From the NCBI GenBank assembly GCA_000727475.1, contig KL647292.1, positions 2,197,186-2,261,185 of the forward strand: a DNA stretch of 64,000 nucleotides, in the 5' to 3' direction. Below the pieces are notes generated by a model. The model saw nothing but the letters and a program-made list of their open reading frames with translations. It searched no databases and was not told the DNA's origin. The translations under genes were made by a program, and so were the position numbers. The stretch is from Sarcocystis neurona (Eukaryota; Apicomplexa; Conoidasida; Eucoccidiorida; Sarcocystidae). Below are positions 11,178-24,749 of the stretch, piece after piece (within the stretch, counting starts at the first letter, position 1; every line of letters begins with the position of its first letter).

Positions 11178-14100
11178 CAGCGAGGTGAGTATGTGCAGAG
11201 TTGTCTACTTTGAAGAATACATATGAAGTGTGAAGAAGGGGACTGGCAGTGTCGCAGCGCGTCATGGTGAACGTCCAATTTCTTCGTAGTCGAACAGCAG
11301 GACTTCTCCCTTGCGAACTTCGCTCTACATAAACACACGAACGCATGTCGAGTGAGGCACGTGGATTCCCTCTGAATTTGCTGCCTTCGCACACAACGAT
11401 ATACGGGAACAAACGCAGCTGGAACTGCACACGTGGAGCGGGTACGGGTCGAACGAATCACCCCGGCTTGCTGCAGCAGCGAGTGCCGCGCACTGCTCCC
11501 CACTCCCTTCCCCCCGTCCCCCGTTTGCTGCCAACAACTACTTCCACACACATAAAGCAACAGGTACACGTGTATCCGACTATCTATCTACTACGTATTT
11601 GCCTATCTATACACGCATATGTATGGAGGGAGTACGCAGAGAGACGCCGCGAGAACTACATATAGACAGAGATATACACAGAGAGAAGACACATATATGG
11701 ATATACACACCACAAGAGAGAGAGCGGAAAATGAATATATACACATATATATCTATGTACATGTACAGAGACACACATATACAGAGAGATAGATAGAGAA
11801 AGACATACATATATATATATATATGTAGATAGGTAGATAGAGAGAGGGACGTACAACGACATATATATATATATGGAGAGCGAGCGAGAGAAATAGATAG
11901 GTGTGTATAGTATAAAAGGTCTATAGATATGTGTGTAGAAGATCTACACTAAGCAAAGAGACACGCACGCAGTTTGTATGTACGAAGATGTGGAGAGGGC
12001 GAAGGGAAGGCCCGCGAGAGAAGACGAGAAAAAGAGATATAAACGAGAGAAGCGAAGACTTTCCTCTTCTGTGTAGCTGCGAGTACGCATTTACACGTGG
12101 CAACGTGTGAGCAAACGTTCTACTACTGGCACAGGAAGACGGCAGCAGGTGTTGGTGTATTTCTACGCAGAGAGGGGGTGACGGGGAGAAGTTGCCTGCT
12201 GCAGCCTCGTGCAGAGCGTCACGGCGCCGGTCCCTGCGCCAGCGTTGCTGGAGGACGCTCTTCACCCCCGTCTTCCTTCTGTCTCTCTTGTAAATCTATA
12301 TACGGCCACCGTGTTTATACGTGTGTCCAGATATTACGTCCGGTATCATATATATATATATATATGTTGGACATATATTCGCTGCATACGCCTGTATATA
12401 TTCGTGCATGCAGAGGCGTCGTGTGTCGTCGGAGGTCGGGAGACAAAGAAGAGAGGCAGATACTACTGCGGGCTGAGGCAGAGATATACTCTCGGGCAGA
12501 CCCACGCAGACCCTCCTGCTGCCTTTCTCTGCAGCAGATAGAAGCAATGAAAACGTTTACTGCTGGGCAATTCCGCACGGAGAGCAGGAAAACACATACG
12601 CAAGTTCGCTGGAGTTCCTCGCACAGGACGACTGTACGACGTCTCAGCAGAGCAGCTGCCGGTGCTGTCTGGTGTGGTGCTACGCTTCCTTCATCCCTCT
12701 CCGCCTCATCCTGCTGCTGCTGTTCGCAGAAACGCCCCTGCTGCTGCTGCTGTTGCTTTGAGGAGGACGAGCAGAAGGAGAAGGCGCCCGCCCCCCCTGC
12801 TGCTGCTGCTTCTCCCGCGCTTCCTCGTGACGGTGCAACACTTCTTCCGTCTGCAGCACGTGGTGCACGCGCTGCTGCAGCTGCAGCTGCTGAGTCGCTC
12901 GGGTCTTCGGCTGCTGCTGCCGGCGCTGCTGCTACTGTTGCAAGACCCGCAGCTGTTGCTTGCGTTCCCCCACCGCCAATTTCGAACTCCTCGTCCCACG
13001 ACGCTGGCTGCCCCTGCCCTCGCCTCCTCCTTCGTTCTTCTTCCTCTCCTGTTGCTGCTGGTGCTGCTGCGTCCCCTTCGCTGGCTGCGCCGTCTCTCGC
13101 TGCGGCGAGCGCTGCTGCTCGAAAGAGCTGGGGGGTTCCCTGCAGTTCGTATGCAACCAGCCGCTCGACGGCCGCATGCAGCCCGGCGTAGAGAGAGAAA
13201 ATCTGCAGTGCCAGGTGCCCGTAGACAGCCAGCAGCAGATCCACCGCATGCAACACAAGCGCAGGGGCTGCACCAAAAACAGCCGAAACAGCAGCAGCAT
13301 CCAAGACGACATAGCAACGCAGCTTCACGCATAGACACTTCCACACGTACACGCGCACATATATATGTGGCGGTGTCTACTTCCCCACACAAAATAAACA
13401 GCGAGCAGAAATTCCACCTGCAGGTCCCCTGCGTCTGTACCTTTCTTTTCGTCGGTCCTTTCCTATCTACCCGTGATGCTCAACATTTGGGTTTCCATAT
13501 ATATTTATACGTGTTGATAAGACGCACACACACACACATATCTATATAAATCTACATTAGCGCACACATATATATACTTACAAATGGATTGACAGATATA
13601 CAGATTAGCGGCAGGTACACAGGGATACCCGGTGAGACAGAGAACTGCGTGTGTGTACACGCATATATATACACAAGCCTCGGTAAAGCTCCTGGGCATA
13701 CATATATATTAGGCCCGCGTGCGTGCGTATACGTAGCTATATATCTGTTGAGCAGCCATACATACAGACCCGTATATCTATATTTATATGCATACATAAC
13801 GCGACGGAGACGTATGGATCCACACCTATACTTGCGGAGGAGGCTGCAATGCGGTGCAACTTCCCCACTTCTATACGTGTTGAGCCTCTGTATATATGCC
13901 TGTACATATATGTATATGAAGTTACACACAGAGACGTGTGTATCCCCATACGTATATACGTATACATGCATATATATAGAAGGTACCATAGCTCTGCACA
14001 TGTTCAGCATCCACCTATACGCCTGGATGCATACACGTATACATATATGCATATATATAATTGCACACACGGACGTCTATACATCCACACGTATACACAC

Positions 14101-17100
14101 ATGTATGGGGCATGTAACGCGACGCAGCTGCGAGAGAATTTCTCTTTTCTTCTGCAGCTAGATCTAGAGAAGTACTACACAACTTCCATGTCCACCTGAG
14201 CAGTCACAAGAGACGGCAGGACCACCCCCCACCAGGCAAGTTGCTACAGCCACGCGCGTTTCCAAGGAAGAAATATATCTCTATCTACATACTCGCTTTC
14301 CTACATACACACACATATACATATATTGACGCTTCGTCAATATATATATTTTTATGCATGCCTCTACTAGTCTTCTTACGACACGTGCTGCCTCCTTCTC
14401 TGGGAGTATACATCTGCATCACAAATACACACACGCATGGAAATACTGACGCACCCATACACGCACACCTGCATGCGTATGTGTACTTCCATCTATCCTT
14501 ATTTACACCGCTACATATATATATATATATGCTCACATATACATATGTATATAAGTATATGTGTACACATATGTATCTATCTATATATATAGAGAGAGAG
14601 AATTTATCTGTGTACATGCACCCACGTATAACACGTATATACACGTATGTTAACCACATCCATATATATATATATATGTGTAGGTGTAGCTGAACGCACA
14701 TTTATATATGACTGGTGTGCATGCATGGGGAGATGATATACTACGCTCTTGTCTGGCGTGTCGGCGAAAGAGGGGTGGGGTTCTGTTCCTCGAGAAGAAT
14801 TCCTACGTCGACCCCGTCCAGGGTGCCGCTGCTGCAGCAGTCGGCAGGGGGCTGACGCTGCTGCTGCTGCTGCCACCCCGTCACACATACGCACACACAC
14901 ACGCATTTGGAGTCCCGTAAATTCCATAGCGCATGTACAGTGCCCTGCGCTTCAGCTGCGCGTGCAGAAGCTCCAGCAGGTGGCGCTAAGTTTCGCTTTT
15001 TGCATGCAACTTACGCGGGACTTCGAACGCGAGGGAGTCGGTTGCCGCAGCTCGCTCTCGCTCCTCGTCGATCTGCTGTTCGCTGCTGCGGTGTACGTAC
15101 ACTTGCGGCAGCGCCCCACACGCGTTGCTGGCCATCACCCGCAGATGCAGCACTGCGATCGCTGCTTCGACGGCGGCGGCTGTTCGAAGCCGCTGCTGCT
15201 TCGCCGCTTCTCCTTCGCCGCAGTTGTCCTCCTCAGCGGCCGAAGCGTCCTCCTCCCCGCCCCTTCCTCCTGCAGCAGCCTGAGGAAAGCAGCACGCGAG
15301 GAAGACAGAGAGACGCAGCATCTCTCTCTCCAGCTGCTGCAGCAGTCGCCGCACTTGCAAGGCGAGCCGTGGGTCCTGCTGCACCCGCTGCAGGTCGAAT
15401 ACCGGTGGTAGGGTGGCCTCTTCACACATTTCTCCGGCTCCTTCGTCAGCTTCTGCTGGCTCTGTTCCTCTTCCCGATGCTGCTGCTGCGCCTGCACGTG
15501 CAGGCGGGGGAAAGATGAAGACGATCCGCTGGACGCTTTCCACACTGCTGGCGGTCTGCTGCAGGAGGCTGCTATGCAGCAGCTGCAACGTCGACCAAGC
15601 ACGCCTCGCAGCAGCAGGCGCAGCGGGAAGAAGCGCAGAAGAAGCGGAAGCAGCAGTCGCAACAGAGGGCGCAGGCTGCTGCAGGAGCTGCGTGAGGGGC
15701 TGCAGCACCAGCACGGCATTGGCCAGGGCGCCGGCAGCGGCACGCACGCAGAGCGGAGGCGTGTGGGGTGAGGCACAGAGACGAGACAGGGACTGAAGCA
15801 GCGATTCAAGCGCGGCGACACTTCCTCCTCGTGCCGCAACTGCAGCAGCAGCAGCAGCCAAGCCGGCATCGGGGCGCGCAGCAGCTGCTGCAGGGAGCAG
15901 CGGACAAGACGAAGGTGCGCCGCTCAGCTGCACCAAACACAGCAGCAAAGGAGATTTGCACTGCGGCGTCACAGGCGTATACAGAGAAAACGGCGAGGGG
16001 TTCAACAAGCCTGTCTGCAGTTTGCCAGCCGCTGCGTGAGAGCCCGCTGCCGGTGTTGCTATCACGAGAGCCTCTCCGCGTGCCACTTCCGCCGCTGCTG
16101 CTGTTGCTGCGCCTCTCGTTGCCGCTGGTCTCGCTGCTGCTGCTGAGTGCGGCGTTAACCGGTCGAGAACAGCTGCGAGGGAAGAGGACTGAGCCGCCGA
16201 AGATAGCGCCGCATGAAGATGCTGCTGCAGGCAAGGAGGAGGAAACGCTGCCCACCGGAACGCCAGCAGCAGCAGGTAGAGCTGGGGGGGATGCAGCTGC
16301 GAGAAGAAACGCAAGACCAACAGCAGGAGAACGTGCTGCTGCTGCTGTCGTGGGGAACGAGTTTACAGGAAGCAGCAAGCGGCCGACTGCAGCGCGTACA
16401 CACCGGCAAGAAAGGTAGGGAGAGAGACAGCAGCGCCTTCTGCTGCTGTTGCTGCTGTCCGCGGCACGGTTCAAGCAGCAGCAGCAACATGCAACGGCGT
16501 AGCTGCCCCCGCTGCTGCTAACAGGACCGCACCAGCAAGTAAAACGCTACCGCAGCTGCAGAAGCAGCAGCAACACTGCAGAAGAGAGGTACACAGCTGC
16601 TCCGGCGGCTCACGCCTGTAGGGCGTACTACAGCCGGTGTCACTTGCAGCACGCCATAGCAACAACGACTACACACTACGTACATTCTATATACACATAT
16701 ACACACATATATATACATATGTATACTCATATAGGTATATACGTATATACGCACGTATATACATATACATACATATATACACACACATACAAAGAAACGC
16801 ATACATACACACACATACACATATACATACACATACGGGTGGTGATGCGGCGGTGGCGGCTGCTGTCTTCTCGGCTGCTGCTGCTGCTGTGGATCAGACT
16901 GACCTCATGTTCGCGAAGGAGGACGGGGAGCGTGAGAACGAGTGTACGTACACCTGCGAGGAAAAGCTGCTGCTCTCTTTGATCGAGCTTCTCCGCATCC
17001 TCTTCTTCAGAGTCGTCGCCGTTTGTTGGCATATCTACGACTTCTCGAAAAGAAGCAGAGGAGCCTCGGCGGCAGTCTGCAGTGAATATTTTCTGTCTGC

Positions 17101-20100
17101 TTCCTGCGTTGCTTCCCTTCCGGCTCGAGCAGCTCTTGCTGCTGCTGACGGACCTGCCGTTGTTGCTGCAGCAGCCCCACGTCGTAACAGCCGACACCCC
17201 TGATTGCTGTTCGTGCGCAGCAGCAGCAGCCTTCCCCCTGTCACGCTGCCGGCTGCTGCTGTGTTTCTTCTGCTGCAGCAGCATCCCCAGACAGAAGCTT
17301 CGCTCAAGAAAATGCAGCAGCACCGTACGTTCGTCGTCGTCGAGCGGACTGAAACTGCTGCCGGCGGCACTTCTGCTCCCGTCCTCCTCCTCCTCTTCCT
17401 CCCCTCGACGACACGTGGGACTAGTCGCGCTACGGAGCAGCAGCTGCAGCATCACCTGCTGATGTCTCAGGCTCCCGCAGCGCCACCACCACCCGTCCAC
17501 CACGCGCGACGCGCAGCGAAAAAGCAGCTGCCGACGACCCCCCCCTTCCTCCCTCGCCTCTTCTGCTGTCGAGGTTGTGATGGCTGTTCCTTCTGCTCTT
17601 GCTGCTGCCGTAACGCTCTCGCTGCTGCTGCTGCGAGGAAGATGCGCGAGGCAGAAGTGGATCAACAGCCGGAGATCCGTCTCCACTGCCTCAGCAGAGG
17701 CACCTTGGCTGCTGCTGCTGCGAGGAGCAGATCCTGCTGGCCTGCAACGGCCAGCAGACACCACGAAGAAGAAGCAGCAGCAGCAGCACCGGGTTAGCCA
17801 GCCGCGCGTCGTCAGCCACGCCTGCGGACGCTGCCGCAGCAGATGCAAGCGCTCTCGTCAGGAGGGGAGGCGCACGCCACCAGCAGCAGCAGCAGCAGCA
17901 AACGTGTGACGCAGCAACACACACGGCGCTCTCGACAGGCTTTCCAAGGACGACAGCAGCCATCACAAAGCTGCGCATCCCCTCGGCGCGGCACTTCATA
18001 GACATGTACATATGCGAGGAAACCGGCAAGTACATGTCTGCATTCTCACAGCAAGCAAACATTTACAGACGGTCCTCTACCTCCATAGATGTATGTAGCG
18101 AGATACACACGCAGAACTTACGCGTGTGCATACGTATAATTCATCAGCATGCTACCGTGTATATATCCATATATATATATATATATATACGGATAGGTAG
18201 ATAGGTAGATACAGCAATGCATGCACATGTATGTGTGTCAACGCCTACTACCCGTGTTCAGCCATGTAACTGAGTTTCTCTTCAAACTAGTAGAACCACG
18301 CTCACACACTTATAGGCCACGCGTACATATACATATATATATATATATATATGTGTATCCCTTTTTATATATGAGTATACACATATGTGTATACGTGTTT
18401 GCGTCTTTGCAGGCATATGTGCGAGTTTCTCCCTTTGAATTAGCAGAAAAACCGACCTCAGATACCGACACCCTTACGCATATATCCATACATATATATA
18501 TATATATATGGATGCATAGCTACAGCCACACAGGCACTCATATACGTATATATATATATATATATGTATGCATACGAGTGTATAGAGAGAGACGCAGAAA
18601 ATGCATGCATGCGTTAGTATTGGGCATTCGGGCACTTAGGCAGAGAAGACTGGGTAGAGAGAGAAAATTAAATTTAGAAGAAGAGAAGCCGAGAGAGAGA
18701 GAGGCAGCAGAAGTTCCCGAAGTTGTACGTGTGTGTATGTTCGCCCTTACTTCTTGGACTGCAGGGCTGCGTTGACTTCGAGAGCGTCGTTGAGCAGCAG
18801 AAGATCGAGCAGCGCAGCAGCAGCACGCGCAACAGCAACGTGTCGAGAGAGCCACAGCACTTCTAAAATGACGTCTACTTCTGTTTCCCGAAGCTGCAGC
18901 GCTGGCAGATCTTCCGCGGGCTTCTCTTTTATTGTGAAAGGCGTTTCGTCTCCTCCTACAGGATGGGGAGAGTTCTCACGAGGATCGTCGACTGCTGCTC
19001 CTCCAGCTCCTGCTGCTGCTGCTGTTGCTGCTGCTCCTGCTGCTGCGGGGTGGACTGCTCTTGTCGGTGCTGTTGTGTTTCCTGCAGGTCCTGAAGGTGT
19101 GGGGGAGGCGGCTGCTGCTTCTTCTTCGGCCTCTGTTCCTTCCTGCTGTTGCTGCTGCTGACGCGCGTGCTCCGCAAGGGGCTGCAGCGCGCGCAGCGCA
19201 GCAGCTGCAACACCCGGGGATTCGGCAGCAGCTGCGCGGCATCGCAGCAGCACCAGAGGAAGTGCTACTCGACAAAATGTTTCTGCCGCTGTTGCGACGT
19301 CGCTAGGCAGCTGCAGCAGCAACGCCACAGACGCTTGGAGTGCGCTTTGATCTTCTTCGGCCCGCTGCGTCTGGTGCTGCTGGCCCCTTGCTGCGCGGCC
19401 GGTTTGCTGTCGCTGCTGTTTCCTCGACCCCCTCCCGACTCCTTGCTGTTCCTGCTGCTGTTTGTCGAGAGCGGTCGCAGCGGTGGCTCTCGCCTGCTGC
19501 TGCTGTTGACGGCGGTGCAGAAGTTGCTGCTGCTGCCGGTGCTGCAGGACAATCCGCAGCGTCTCCTCAAAGAAAGAGAGAGCGGCCTGCAGCACCGCCT
19601 TCTCCTGGGGGTCTGCTCCTACAGCCGCGACGTCTGTGCGTGGGAATCCACCACATCCACCTGCTTCGTCTTCTTCTTCTTCCACTGCTGCTGCTGCTCC
19701 CTCTTCTCCTCCTCCTGCTCCTGCTGCTGCAGGGGCCGCTGCTTTTCGAAGAAACGAGGCAGGGGCGAGGACCGCGAGGACTGCAGAGGGCAGCGAGCAG
19801 GCGCCATCAAAGAAGAGAGAGAAAAGCGGTCGCAGCAGAACGCATGCCTGTCGTAGAAACAACAGAACAAGCAGAGGCAGAAAAGCAAAGGTAACAGCCC
19901 AGTTGCTGCAGTGCTGCTGCAGTGCCGGTGCCTTGCTGCTGCGGTGTCGTAGCGTCCCCCCACCAAGGCCTGCTGTCGCCTCGGACCTGATAGAAGAAAG
20001 TGGAGCATTTGCCTGCGAGTGTATGCACCCACTTAAGAAGAATCTCCTACAAAGACTGGTGTCCGTGATGCATTTGTGAGACTGGCGCTGATGCCCTGGC

Positions 20101-23100
20101 TCTTCTCGAAAAATGTCTGCGGGGACTGCAGCAACGCATGCAGCGCTAGCAGAGCGAAGAGAAGACCAAGAAACGAAGCGCTGCTATCTGCTGCCCTGCA
20201 GCTGCTGTGATGTCGCCGAACTACCGATGGCCTCCCTCACTTCTCGGCAACCTGCCGACGAACTACAAGAGCGGTCCTAATACTGCTGTTTTCAATCCTC
20301 TTCACACTACAGGACCGGGGGGGTAGCCGTGTGGTCCACATGAGGAGGCGCCGATGCTGGTGTTGAGAGAGTTACTGGAGAAAGAGCAGACAGGCAAGGG
20401 GCCAGAGCAGCAGATGAAATCCCCCAGCAGCAACGACAGCAGCAGAAGTTGCAGCACGCTCATGCAAGCGTTGTAGGAGCAGAAAAAGTCACGGTAACAG
20501 GTGCCACCCGGCAAAATAATATAACACGGAAGACACGTCAGCGACAGGTCAAGAAAGAGGAGCGGCAGCAGCAGGATCAGCAGTAGCAGGAGCAGCAGTA
20601 GCAGGAGCAGCAGTAGCAGGAGCAGCAGTAGCAGGAGCAGCAGCAGCAGGAGCGGCAGTAGCGGGAGCAGCAGCAGCAGAAGCAGCAGCAGCAGGAGCCG
20701 CAGGAGCAGGAGCAGCACACATCGCACCTGCTGCAGGGCGACTGTGCGTGTGATGGGGCACACGTCTTGACAGCGGAGTGAGAGACACTTCAGCGGCAGC
20801 GCCAGCTGCTGCAGCAAAGCATTCTGCACCCAGGCAAGCTCCTGCGCCTGCTGAAGTAGACCGGCTTCTTCGGCGGATTGAAGACGACAAGAATCCGTCA
20901 GTCGAGTATTCACTTCTTCCGTGTCCCAGTTCCCTCCGGTTGTCCCGTCTGCTGCCGCTGCTGCTGTTCCTCGGACGCCCAGAGAAGAAGTTGCGGCAGA
21001 CGGGGAAACTCGGACTCGACACGCCGCAGTCGTCGGCAGCGGTGCCCGCATGGGGAAGGTGCCACACGTGGCAGCAGCAGCAGCAGCAGGGAGGGGGGCC
21101 CAGGAACGGGCGCGGAGCTGCTGCAGCTGCTGCTGACACGAGGTGGCTTCGGTGCGGAGCGCGGCCACACAGGCGACGAGTCCGCGCTGAATGCCCAGCA
21201 CTGCAACAGCGATGGGGAAAGCGAAGGGCGGGAACAAGCATGAATCAGGAGAACGAAGAGGTGTTTTTCGGGGGAAGAAAGAGAAAAGAAAAGGACAAAG
21301 AGAGCAGAAAAGCCAGACCTACGACAAAGAGGAGGAAGAGGAGAAGCAGCAGCAGCAGCACGAGGAACGGGAGGTGGTGGACAAGGAGGAGCACGCCGAG
21401 AAGATTAGAAGCAGCAGCAACAGGAGCAGCAGTGTGGCCGTCGTTCGCTTCATCTACGCGCACAAACAGAAGACTGTCATCCCTGCCAGCAGCAAGTGCT
21501 ACGGGCATGCAGAGTATCGTCGCCCGTGAGGTGTCTGGGTCAAACACATGCAGGCCCACGCAACATATCTGCAGGGCAATCGAAGAAACGGCCACTGCAG
21601 GAATTCTCTCTCCATATACGTGGACGTACGAGTAGACCGTATGTATGCATCTATATGTGTGTGTGTCGACCTTCAAACACGGGCACCCACCACATACATA
21701 TATATACAGAGACAGAGACAGAGACAGTGATATATATATATGTATATATATGTATATATATATATGTATGTATGTGTATATATATATATATGTAGAGAGA
21801 GCGACACGTACGTGTGTGTTGGCGTGAAGATGTATTGAGATAAAAGTACTTGCGTAGTGAGAAAATTTGTGGAAAATTCTTCCTCTCTTCCACCCCCCAA
21901 TGCATGGACACGCCACTGCGTATAGATACACATACACGTACACAGGCCGGACATAGACGCCCATGCCACACTTGCACTCCCGTATACGCACATAGAGAGA
22001 AAAGTACGGGAATACACACATATGTGTGTGCAGATATGTACTTATATATATATACGCATGCACACGGAGCGGCTTACACAATCGGAACAGAGGACCCACA
22101 CGTTCTCAAGTCCATACATCTGTCTAAATATACATACACATAGATGTATATATATACATATATGGGTGTATTTACGTATATACATACGTATACATGTGTG
22201 TACATATACATGTATATACATGTACATATACACGTATATACAAGCAAATACATACGCAGTGGCAACAGAAGCTCTAAGTCAACATATCTGTCTAAATATG
22301 TGTATACACACAGACGAGGATATATATATAATAATGTATGTATACATCTACGTGTGTATGTATATATATATATGGAAAGAGATGATCTACACATGTAAGT
22401 CCATATGTAAAGGTCAAAAGAGAACAACAGATAGAAAACGCCCCATGTGTGTGTGTCATATTCTCTTCGTTTGTGTGTGGCAAGGTGCACCTTCACCCTC
22501 CCCCCCACCAAGTGGACTCATTTGTTCTGGTAGCAGAGCAGGTCGCTACAGCGCGTCTGCAGCAACATATACACCTGTCCGCATGTGTGAGATCCTGCGT
22601 TGAAAGGGGCCTCTGCTTATTTTCTCGAGAAGTTGCAGCCGCCGCCGTTCCTCACCTGCCAGTGTAGCGGCGCATCGCATGCGCCTCACGCTGACCTGGG
22701 CCCAGCCGAGGACGACATGGAGCAGCGCGGGCAGACCCAACACCTTCCGTCCTTCCTCGTTAAAAAAGAAGAAGATCGCCTTTCTGTCTAGACGCAGAAC
22801 CACCTGCTGAAGCAGCAGAAGCAGCACTTGACGAAAGCCTAGGAAAGTTGCCGAGGGAGTCTCTAGCAGCGCGCATTTTTGCCGCTCCAGTCCCCCGCGC
22901 GGTCCTCCCTGCTGCTGCTGCTGCTGTGGGGCATGCTGCTGCTGCAGCGCGAGCGCTTGCTGTTCCGGGGCCTGCTGCTGGAGCGACTGCTGCTGCAGTA
23001 GCCCTGCGGAGACTGCGCCGCCGCGCGCTGGGTCTTCCCATCTGCGTCCCCCTTTTTCTGCTCCCCCTCTTCCTTCTTCTCGTCTTCCGCTTCCTTTTTC

Positions 23101-23661
23101 TGTCGCAGTCGCTCGTTTGGGGTGATTTGCTGCTGCGGACGCACAGCAGTCACGCAGAGCAGCGAAGAGCAGCTGCGCAGCCCCCCGCTGAAGCAGCTGC
23201 CAGGCAGCAACGACAGCAGCAGCAGACGGTGACGGACGACACGGGCGGGGGAATGGCAGCAGCGCGGCTTCAGCAGTCGAAGAAAACAAATGCACGGCGA
23301 AGTCCATCAGGGGAGGGCGGCGGGCCGAATCCTCTTCACTCGCAGCAGGGAGCGTTCTTCCTCCGTATCTCTTCCCGCATGCGCTGCTGCTGGCAGGGGT
23401 CAGGCTGCGGACAGAATGGTCCCTGCTGCGGCTGCTGCCGGTTTTTGTGCTGCTGCTGGTGGGGACGCCGCTGATGTGGGCGTTCTCGCGCCGACGGCAG
23501 ACGCGCGAAGCGAGGTGCTGCGCCTCGTGGAGCAGCGGAATGAATGCTGCTGCTGAAAACAGAGGAGAAGGCAGTCCCGCTGCCTGCAGCAGCAGCGCAC
23601 GCGTCAAAAGACGTGTGGCACACGCACCTGTATATGACACCTTCCATAAAGTCAAACGCAT
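4739..23661 (-). CDS. giant helical-repeat-like protein with Q/A/E-rich C-terminal half (eight exons, one apparent frameshift)
   Basis: Proposed exons in transcript order: 23661 (or acceptor at 23583)-22656, 21200-20728, 19847-18751, 17741-16904, 16296-15015, 13267-12600, 10489-10378, 9179-4739. All seven junctions conserve phase (1,0,2,0,1,0,1), and several sites are strong: GTAAGG at 18750, GTAAGT at 15014, acceptors TTTCTTCTCGCAG and CCATCGCTGTTGCAG. The product is about 3,280 residues. Exons 1-7 and the start of exon 8 are rich in leucine-heavy amphipathic helices (for example VLHAVDLLLAVYGHLALQIF and LETDQRPLLLLNALLAVL), suggesting HEAT/armadillo-like repeats, but no family is recognised. 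The C-terminal half has Ala and Gln runs, acidic patches (EIEASDDEDEINLRQW) and basic, NLS-like stretches, hinting at a nuclear or nucleolar role. Exon 8 changes frame at a C7 run near 7584-7590. The true N-terminus is uncertain. It may be two genes, although the phase agreement argues for one. Confidence 0.65.
6390..6575 (-). repeat. poly-glutamine coding tract
   Basis: CTG/TTG-rich plus strand reads on the minus strand as long Gln runs broken by Glu, Arg and His (for example EQQHREQQQGPEQQHWKEQQ), inside the last exon of the giant gene. Confidence 0.85.
7140..7312 (-). repeat. in-frame coding repeat (Ala/Val/Ser)
   Basis: In the last exon of the giant gene, units of about 24 bp encode AVSSAAAA-like repeats, degrading to ASSAAPT at one end. 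It is a homopolymer-like Ala/Ser tract made from the same CAG register that gives Gln elsewhere in the exon. Confidence 0.8.
10030..10370 (+). repeat. TA-rich tandem duplication in intron, period about 136 bp
   Basis: GTACTGCGTCACAGGTATAT near 10139 recurs as GTACTGCGTCACATATATAT near 10275, each followed by TGGATC within 20 bp. It lies in the last intron of the giant gene. Confidence 0.65.
10660..11180 (+). repeat. TA and GA dinucleotide microsatellites in intron
   Basis: Several (TA)8-15 runs (10671-10692, 10895-10916, 11109-11160), the last followed by (GA)9. They lie in the intron between the exons at 12600 and 10489. Confidence 0.85.
11640..11935 (+). repeat. GA/TA-rich intron microsatellites
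   Basis: GAGAGA and ATAGATAG runs with (TA)7-8 cores at 11808-11824 and 11861-11873, inside an intron of the giant gene. Confidence 0.75.
13500..14700 (+). repeat. TA-rich intron with diverged units of about 125-132 bp
   Basis: A GTTGAGC-like core recurs at 13747, 13879 and 14002 (GTTCAGC), each followed by TATAC or TATATGC. (TA)n runs recur throughout (13900s, 14515-14530, 14664-14678). It lies in the intron between exons 15015 and 13267. Confidence 0.6.
16680..16840 (+). repeat. TA/CA microsatellite in intron
   Basis: TATATACACATATAC and ACACACATAC runs between the exon ending at 16904 and the exon starting at 16296 on the minus strand. Confidence 0.8.
18150..18600 (+). repeat. TA-rich intron microsatellites
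   Basis: Four (TA)8-12 runs (18168-18189, 18331-18352, 18494-18511, 18547-18565) separated by short unique sequence. GAGTTTCTC plus AGTAGAA/AGCAGAA recurs at about 18270 and 18423, suggesting units of about 155 bp. Confidence 0.7.
20566..20720 (+). repeat. CAG/TAG minisatellite just inside an intron
   Basis: An 18-base unit GCAGCAGTAGCAGGAGCA is repeated with CAG/CAGGAG variants. It starts immediately downstream (minus strand) of the donor CAG|GTGCGA at 20727 and makes long poly-Leu and Ala/Pro ORFs that are not coding. Confidence 0.8.
21590..22400 (+). repeat. TA-rich intron with spaced duplicates
   Basis: (TA)n runs at 21729-21792 and 22324-22375. ATCTGTCTAAATATACATAC near 22119 recurs as ATCTGTCTAAATATGTGTAT near 22285. 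It fills the intron between exons 22656 and 21200 of the giant gene. Confidence 0.7.
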
Positions 23662-24749
23662 AAGTACGCATATGCATGTATATAGCTGTATGCAGTAGTA
23701 TACACTTGTACCGACGGAACTGACTTCTTGCCTGCCTCGAGGAACGTGACAGCAGCAGCAGGCGTGAGGAGACAGACGCAGCTGCGTTGCCGCCCTTCAA
23801 CCGCAGGCCAGCACCCCGATACAAATAGAAGTCCACCTATGTGTATACGTACGCAACCATAGATATATACATACAAACGTACGTTGGTGATGTAGGTGTA
23901 GACTTATGTGTATACCTACGCATGCAGAATATAGTGCAGGTGCGCAGCTGTGCTGGTAACTATTTTGTACGCACACGACCCCCAGCACTTGGCCGTAGCA
24001 GAAGACGGACGTCCTGCTCCTTCGTCTATACCCCTCTAAATATACACACACAAATGAATTCGTACACGCAGGGAAGAAACACCCTGGTGAAGGACGCTTA
24101 GCAAGCAAGCAAAGCTTCAAAGAAGCCAAGTCGAAACACTACAGACACGCAGCAGAAGGCTCTTCGTCTTTCACGAGCGCGCGCGTGCACCTGTTTGCGG
24201 TGTACGTACACCCCGGGAATTTCTAGCCGGGCATCAGCAGTGACCGGTCGAGAGCGTCCAGGGAGAGGCAGTGCAAAGACAAAGAAAGACACCTTTTTCT
24301 CATTCGTGCAAGCGGCGTGCCTGCTAGTAGTTCCACAAAGAAAACTTTGTTTCATGTGAGCAGCAGCTGCACGTCGTAGCAGCCACCGGCGGAGCCTCGG
24401 CAGCAGCAGCTGAAGCGTCCTACTTGCCGCTGCTGCTGCACCGTGCGTCGTGTCAACGCGACGTGGTAACACTAGTAGACCTTCAACAACAGACGCGGCA
24501 GCTGCAGCTCCTGCTGCAGGAGCAGCAGCGGAGAAGTCGCCAGAGCGCAGGTAATAGCCGTGCAGCCGCAGCTCTCCCTTTCACAGCAGTGACTCTTCAC
24601 CAGCAGCAGGAATCTGTGTAGTCCCTAACCAGCAGCAGCGGCCTCCTCAGGCCGAGCAGCTACAGCAGCAGCCAGTGCCAGCAAGAGGAACGACAGTGTT
24701 AGCGGGACCACTCCAGAGCACAAGCAGCAGCAGTGAGAGCCGCAGAGCC

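Noticed and set aside
20549..21241. Minus-strand Ala/Pro ORF and the poly-Leu end of the overlapping frame
   Set aside because: Generated by the CAG/TAG minisatellite downstream of the donor at 20727, so intronic.
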